Of a stretch of 8,024 nt of DNA, positions 5,477-8,024 are shown piece after piece. The stretch comes from an uncultured bacterium (lineage in GTDB: Bacteria > Actinomycetota > Coriobacteriia > Coriobacteriales > Atopobiaceae): assembly GCA_905214175.1 (NCBI GenBank), contig CAJMLD010000061.1:1-8024 (forward strand), written 5' to 3'. The position numbers were made by a program, and so were the translations under genes. How positions within the stretch are numbered: the stretch's first letter is position 1; each line of letters begins with the position of its first letter. Under the pieces are notes generated by a model. It was given only the letters and a program-made list of their open reading frames with translations, was not told the DNA's origin and searched no databases.

Positions 5477-6679
5477 ATGTCAGATGCACCATCAATTATG
5501 GCGTCGACCCGGCGCGCTCGCTTTGCCGCGTGGCTGCGCAGAGACCATCGCTACGTCCTTCTCGGCACCTCTGCCGTCGCGTTTGTGGGGATGTGGCTCT
5601 CCAGCCAGCCGCGCCCGGCGCTGAGCTTCCTTGCGCACGCGTTCACGGTCGAGCTCGTGATGTATTACGTGCTGGCCGCGTGGCTGGTGCTCTCGGCGGT
5701 GGCGCTTGTCTTCAAGCTCACGCACTGGAACACGTATGCCCAGGTAGCGCCTTTCGTTAAGCCCGACGTGCGCCGGACGCTGCGCCTGGGCTCCTACATC
5801 ATCTGGGCGCTGGCCATCGTGCTCTTTGTCGACCGCGCGGTCATGGGCTTTGCGAGCGCGTGGGTGGCCGCCTCGACGTCTGCCGGGATGCCGCAGAACG
5901 ACATGCTCACGCAGATCCTGTACATGTTCCAGCAGGGCTACGCCACGTACTTGCAGGGCATTCTCACGACCATAGAGCTGGCCGTCTTCGGTACGGCTAT
6001 CGCCTTCGTGCTGGCAATGCTTTTGGTCTTCGTGCGCATCCAGCACATCGACCGGCCCGACAACGACTTCGTCCGCTTCTGGAAGAAGGTCGGCGTGGGC
6101 TTTGCCAAGGTCTATAGCACCGTGGTGCGTGGCACCCCTATGCTGGTCCAGGGCGTCATCATCTACTACGCGGGGTTTGGCCTGTTCAGCGGGTCGGGCA
6201 TGTCCGTGTCCGAAATCAACGCCGTGTGGTCGCGCTTCATTGCCGGCCTGGTGGTCATCTCGCTCAACTCCACCGCCTACATGATGGAGGTCCTGCGCGG
6301 CGGCATCGAGTCGGTCGACAAGGGCCAGATGGAGGCCGCGCGTTCGCTGGGCCTCTCGCAGTGGCAGGCCATGGTCAAGGTCGTCTTCCCGCAGGGCATC
6401 CGCTACGCCATCCCCGGCCTCTCCAACGAGCTGGTCATCAACATCAAGGACTCCTCGGTTCTCTCGGTAATTGGTGTATTTGACCTCGCGTTTGCTGCTT
6501 CCACCATCGCGGGTATCTACTACAAGCAGCTCAACGCGTATCTCGTCATCGCGGTCTTCTACCTCATCATGACGGCAACGGCGTCGTGGCTGCTGGGCAA
6601 GCTTGCCAAGCGACTTGACGCGAAGACCGAGCCCGTGCTGGGCGTGTCCAACCAGATGAAGGCAGGAGGCGAGAAGTAG
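5477..6679 (+). CDS. Amino-acid ABC transporter permease with N-terminal membrane extension
   Basis: Integral membrane subunit of the importer, HisM/GlnP type. The core starts at about residue 149 (YMFQQGYATYLQG) and contains VVRGTPMLVQ, YMMEVLRGGIESVDKGQ and the EAA loop EAARSLGLSQWQAMVKVVFP from E286, which docks on the ATPase; it ends with typical hydrophobic segments. At 400 residues it is far longer than the 220-250 usual for this family. The extra 148 N-terminal residues hold about three hydrophobic helices (roughly 26-42, 57-79 and 104-128) joined by a loop with several Arg and Lys (95-103). Homodimeric permeases of this type normally need no such domain, and its function is unknown. 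The start ATG 5477 has AGGGAG (5461-5466) at 10 nt; the extension is in frame without stops and strongly hydrophobic, so it is real coding sequence and not a wrong start. The stop is one base before the ATPase start. Confidence 0.92.
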   Translation: MSDAPSIMASTRRARFAAWLRRDHRYVLLGTSAVAFVGMWLSSQPRPALSFLAHAFTVELVMYYVLAAWLVLSAVALVFKLTHWNTYAQVAPFVKPDVRRTLRLGSYIIWALAIVLFVDRAVMGFASAWVAASTSAGMPQNDMLTQILYMFQQGYATYLQGILTTIELAVFGTAIAFVLAMLLVFVRIQHIDRPDNDFVRFWKKVGVGFAKVYSTVVRGTPMLVQGVIIYYAGFGLFSGSGMSVSEINAVWSRFIAGLVVISLNSTAYMMEVLRGGIESVDKGQMEAARSLGLSQWQAMVKVVFPQGIRYAIPGLSNELVINIKDSSVLSVIGVFDLAFAASTIAGIYYKQLNAYLVIAVFYLIMTATASWLLGKLAKRLDAKTEPVLGVSNQMKAGGEK

Positions 6680-6680
6680 C

Positions 6681-7469
6681 ATGGCCACAGACGAGAAGAA
6701 CCTCGGCACCGACGCTGCTGCAGATGCCGCCAACCCCAACGATGCCGTCGTTCGCGTTGAGGGGCTGCAGAAGTCCTTTGGCGCCAACGTGGTCCTGCGC
6801 GGCATCGACCTCACCGTGATGTCCGGCCAGGTGGTGACCATCATTGGCGCCTCCGGCTCGGGCAAGTCGACGCTCCTGCGCTGCATCAACCTGCTTGAGA
6901 CGCCGGACGCCGGTCACGTGTGGTTCCACGGCAAGGACCTTGCCGCCGAGCACGTTGACATCAATGCCCTGCGCGAGAAGATCGGCATGGTGTTCCAGGG
7001 CTTCAACCTGTTCAACAACATGAACGTGCTGGACAACTGCACGTTGGCTCCAGTGACCCTCAAGAAGATGACTAAGGAGCAGGCCGAGAAGGTCGCGCTG
7101 GCAAACCTCGACTCCGTGGGCCTCGCGGACTTTGCTGGAGCCGACGTCAACACGCTCTCCGGTGGACAGAAGCAGCGCGTGGCTATCGCCCGCGCGCTCT
7201 GCATGAAGCCTGACCTCATGCTCTTCGACGAGCCTACCTCGGCCCTCGACCCCGAGATTTCCGGCGAGGTCCTCGAGGTCATGCGTCGCCTTGCCTCGCA
7301 GGGCATGACCATGGTCGTGGTGACGCACGAGATGGCGTTCGCGCGCAGCGTCTCCGACGAGGTTGTCTTCATGGATAAGGGCGTGATTGCCGAGAAGGGC
7401 AGCCCCGAGAAGATGTTCACCAATCCCGAGAAGCCCCGCACGCGTGAGTTCCTCGCCCGCTACCTGTGA
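6681..7469 (+). CDS. Amino-acid ABC transporter ATP-binding protein
   Basis: Cytoplasmic ATPase that powers uptake, 262 residues, of the GlnQ/HisP polar amino-acid group. All motifs are intact: Walker A GASGSGKST (56-64), Q-loop MVFQGFNLF, signature LSGGQKQRVAIARAL from 159, Walker B LMLFDEPTSALDPE with D183/E184, and the H-loop THE with H216. The first 20 residues, before VVRVEGLQKSFG, are a polar Asp/Ala-rich tail. The C terminus PEKPRTREFLARYL is the normal family ending, so the protein is not truncated by the palindrome that overlaps its stop codon. AGGAGG (6664-6669) lies inside the end of the permease gene, 11 nt before the ATG, and only one base separates the genes, so translation is probably coupled. 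The substrate is a polar or charged amino acid by family; it cannot be specified further. Confidence 0.96.
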   Translation: MATDEKNLGTDAAADAANPNDAVVRVEGLQKSFGANVVLRGIDLTVMSGQVVTIIGASGSGKSTLLRCINLLETPDAGHVWFHGKDLAAEHVDINALREKIGMVFQGFNLFNNMNVLDNCTLAPVTLKKMTKEQAEKVALANLDSVGLADFAGADVNTLSGGQKQRVAIARALCMKPDLMLFDEPTSALDPEISGEVLEVMRRLASQGMTMVVVTHEMAFARSVSDEVVFMDKGVIAEKGSPEKMFTNPEKPRTREFLARYL

Positions 7470-7495
7470 GACAAAGGGACAGTCCCTTTGTCTCA
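7467..7495. repeat. REP-type palindrome, copy 2 (overlaps ATPase stop)
   Basis: Perfect 29-bp palindrome: arms TGAGACAAAGGGAC (7467-7480) and GTCCCTTTGTCTCA (7482-7495) around a central A. Its first three bases are the TGA stop codon of the ATPase gene. The RNA would fold into a 13-bp hairpin with a 3-nt loop on either strand, so it may act as terminator or 3'-end stabiliser for the transporter operon, though no clear U-tract follows. It forms the left flank of the RAYT remnant. Confidence 0.93.
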
Positions 7496-7572
7496 TTGCC
7501 ACCTTCCTGGAACCTTGCAGATTGCTGTCAAGAATTGTTTTTCGCTCGCCGAATAGGCTCGTGGCGGCTTAA
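7496..7572. other. Spacer between REP copy 2 and RAYT remnant, no gene seen
   Basis: This is 77 nt with a lower GC content than its surroundings, including the run GTTTTT. No frame encodes recognisable RAYT N-terminal sequence. It is probably debris left when the 5' part of the transposase gene was lost. Confidence 0.5.
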
Positions 7573-7998
7573 TCCAAGGGATATACCCGTCAACACCAGC
7601 AATTCACGGTGAGCAAGGCCGGGGTTGCCTCTGCCGCCTCGTATCGGTGGAGCAGCTACCACGAGTATCTTGGGGAGTCGCTCTGGGGCCAGAGGTTTGC
7701 TGACACTCGATTGCTATTGGAAATGCTAGGCGGCGTGGACGAGTTCGTCCGCTTCTCTCTCGACGAGACCGTAGACGACAGCTATCAGCCAAATCTACGG
7801 CCGCGTATTCCTGATGACGCAGCGGCGGGGGTTCTCGCCGAAGTTCTGGCCGACTTACCGCCGAGCCGCTTGAAGTCAGTCGAGCGTGACAGGCGTGATG
7901 CGGTACTCTTAGAGCTCAAGAGAGCCGGTTTGTCCATTCGCCAAATCGAACGGCTCACCGGCATCGGGAGGAACATAGTCGCGCGGGCAGGCCGTTAG
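7573..7998 (+). pseudogene. RAYT (REP-associated tyrosine transposase), C-terminal remnant
   Basis: The open frame after TAA 7570-7572 encodes the C-terminal part of a Y1/IS200-like REP-associated transposase. Recognisable parts, numbered from the only in-frame candidate start, GTG 7609 (129 codons), are VSKAGVASAASYRWSSYHEYLGE (2-23, split here as KAGVASAASY and RWSSYHEYLG), matching the NPVKAG...YxWSSYxEYLG end of the Y1 domain; FADTRLLLEMLGGVDEF; and a C-terminal helix-turn-helix LKRAGLSIRQIERLTGIGRN (103-122). The whole N-terminal catalytic half with the HUH motif is absent: only 77 nt separate the left palindrome from the TAA, and no frame there resembles it. No ribosome site precedes GTG 7609. 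Leucine codons CTA and TTA and Ile ATA, rare in the neighbouring genes, suggest foreign origin. It is probably a dead relic; a retained DNA-binding fragment is the alternative. Confidence 0.75.
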
Positions 7999-8001
7999 CA
8001 A

Positions 8002-8024
8002 TGAGACAAAGGGACTGTCCCTTT
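8002..8024. repeat. REP-type palindrome, copy 3 (cut by window end)
   Basis: TGAGACAAAGGGAC (8002-8015), a central T, then GTCCCTTT up to the window edge. The left arm is identical to copy 2. The centre base is T where copy 2 has A, so this copy is in the opposite orientation. It begins 3 nt after the stop codon of the RAYT remnant. If complete it should end at about 8030. Confidence 0.85.

Noticed and set aside
1..8024. CRISPR array, tRNA or rRNA gene, defence system, prophage
   Set aside because: No regularly spaced direct repeats, no cloverleaf or rRNA-like sequence, and no phage or defence domains were seen on either strand.

Overview
The window is high-GC bacterial DNA, densely coded on the + strand only, with GTG starts and good Shine-Dalgarno sites. 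The order alr, tsaE, tsaB, rimI, tsaD is the classical actinobacterial one. The Ser-rich Tat/lipoprotein transporter component, the fusion of three of these genes into one ORF and the overall composition point to an anaerobic actinobacterium of class Coriobacteriia (Olsenella/Atopobium-like). That placement is inference; no 16S or other marker gene is present.

Region 1 (1-1612) holds the 3' end of an alanine racemase gene (alr), a family-4 type uracil-DNA glycosylase and tsaE. They are closely packed and probably form one operon. Region 2 (1613-1822) is a 210-nt intergenic stretch with several inverted repeats, possibly a weak terminator and a weak promoter. Region 3 (1823-4267) is one 814-codon ORF that fuses TsaB, RimI and TsaD. 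With TsaE just upstream, the locus supplies all dedicated subunits of the tRNA t6A37 threonylcarbamoyl transfer machine except the TC-AMP synthase TsaC/Sua5, plus the S18-alanine acetyltransferase domain.

Region 4 (4294-4495) is a leader with several possible RNA helices. Region 5 (4496-7469) is a polar amino-acid ABC importer: a Tat-type lipoprotein binding protein, a permease with an extra N-terminal membrane domain, and the ATPase. Region 6 (7467-8024) is a mobile-element relic: a C-terminal fragment of a REP-associated tyrosine transposase (RAYT) between two palindromes of one family in opposite orientation.

A third copy of the same palindrome lies at the 3' end of the tsaB-rimI-tsaD gene. 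In both host genes (tsaD fusion and ABC ATPase) the first three bases of the palindrome are the TGA stop codon. The most interesting parts of the window are the three-domain fusion, the stop-codon-embedded REP palindromes with their RAYT remnant, and the possibly structured leader of the ABC operon.
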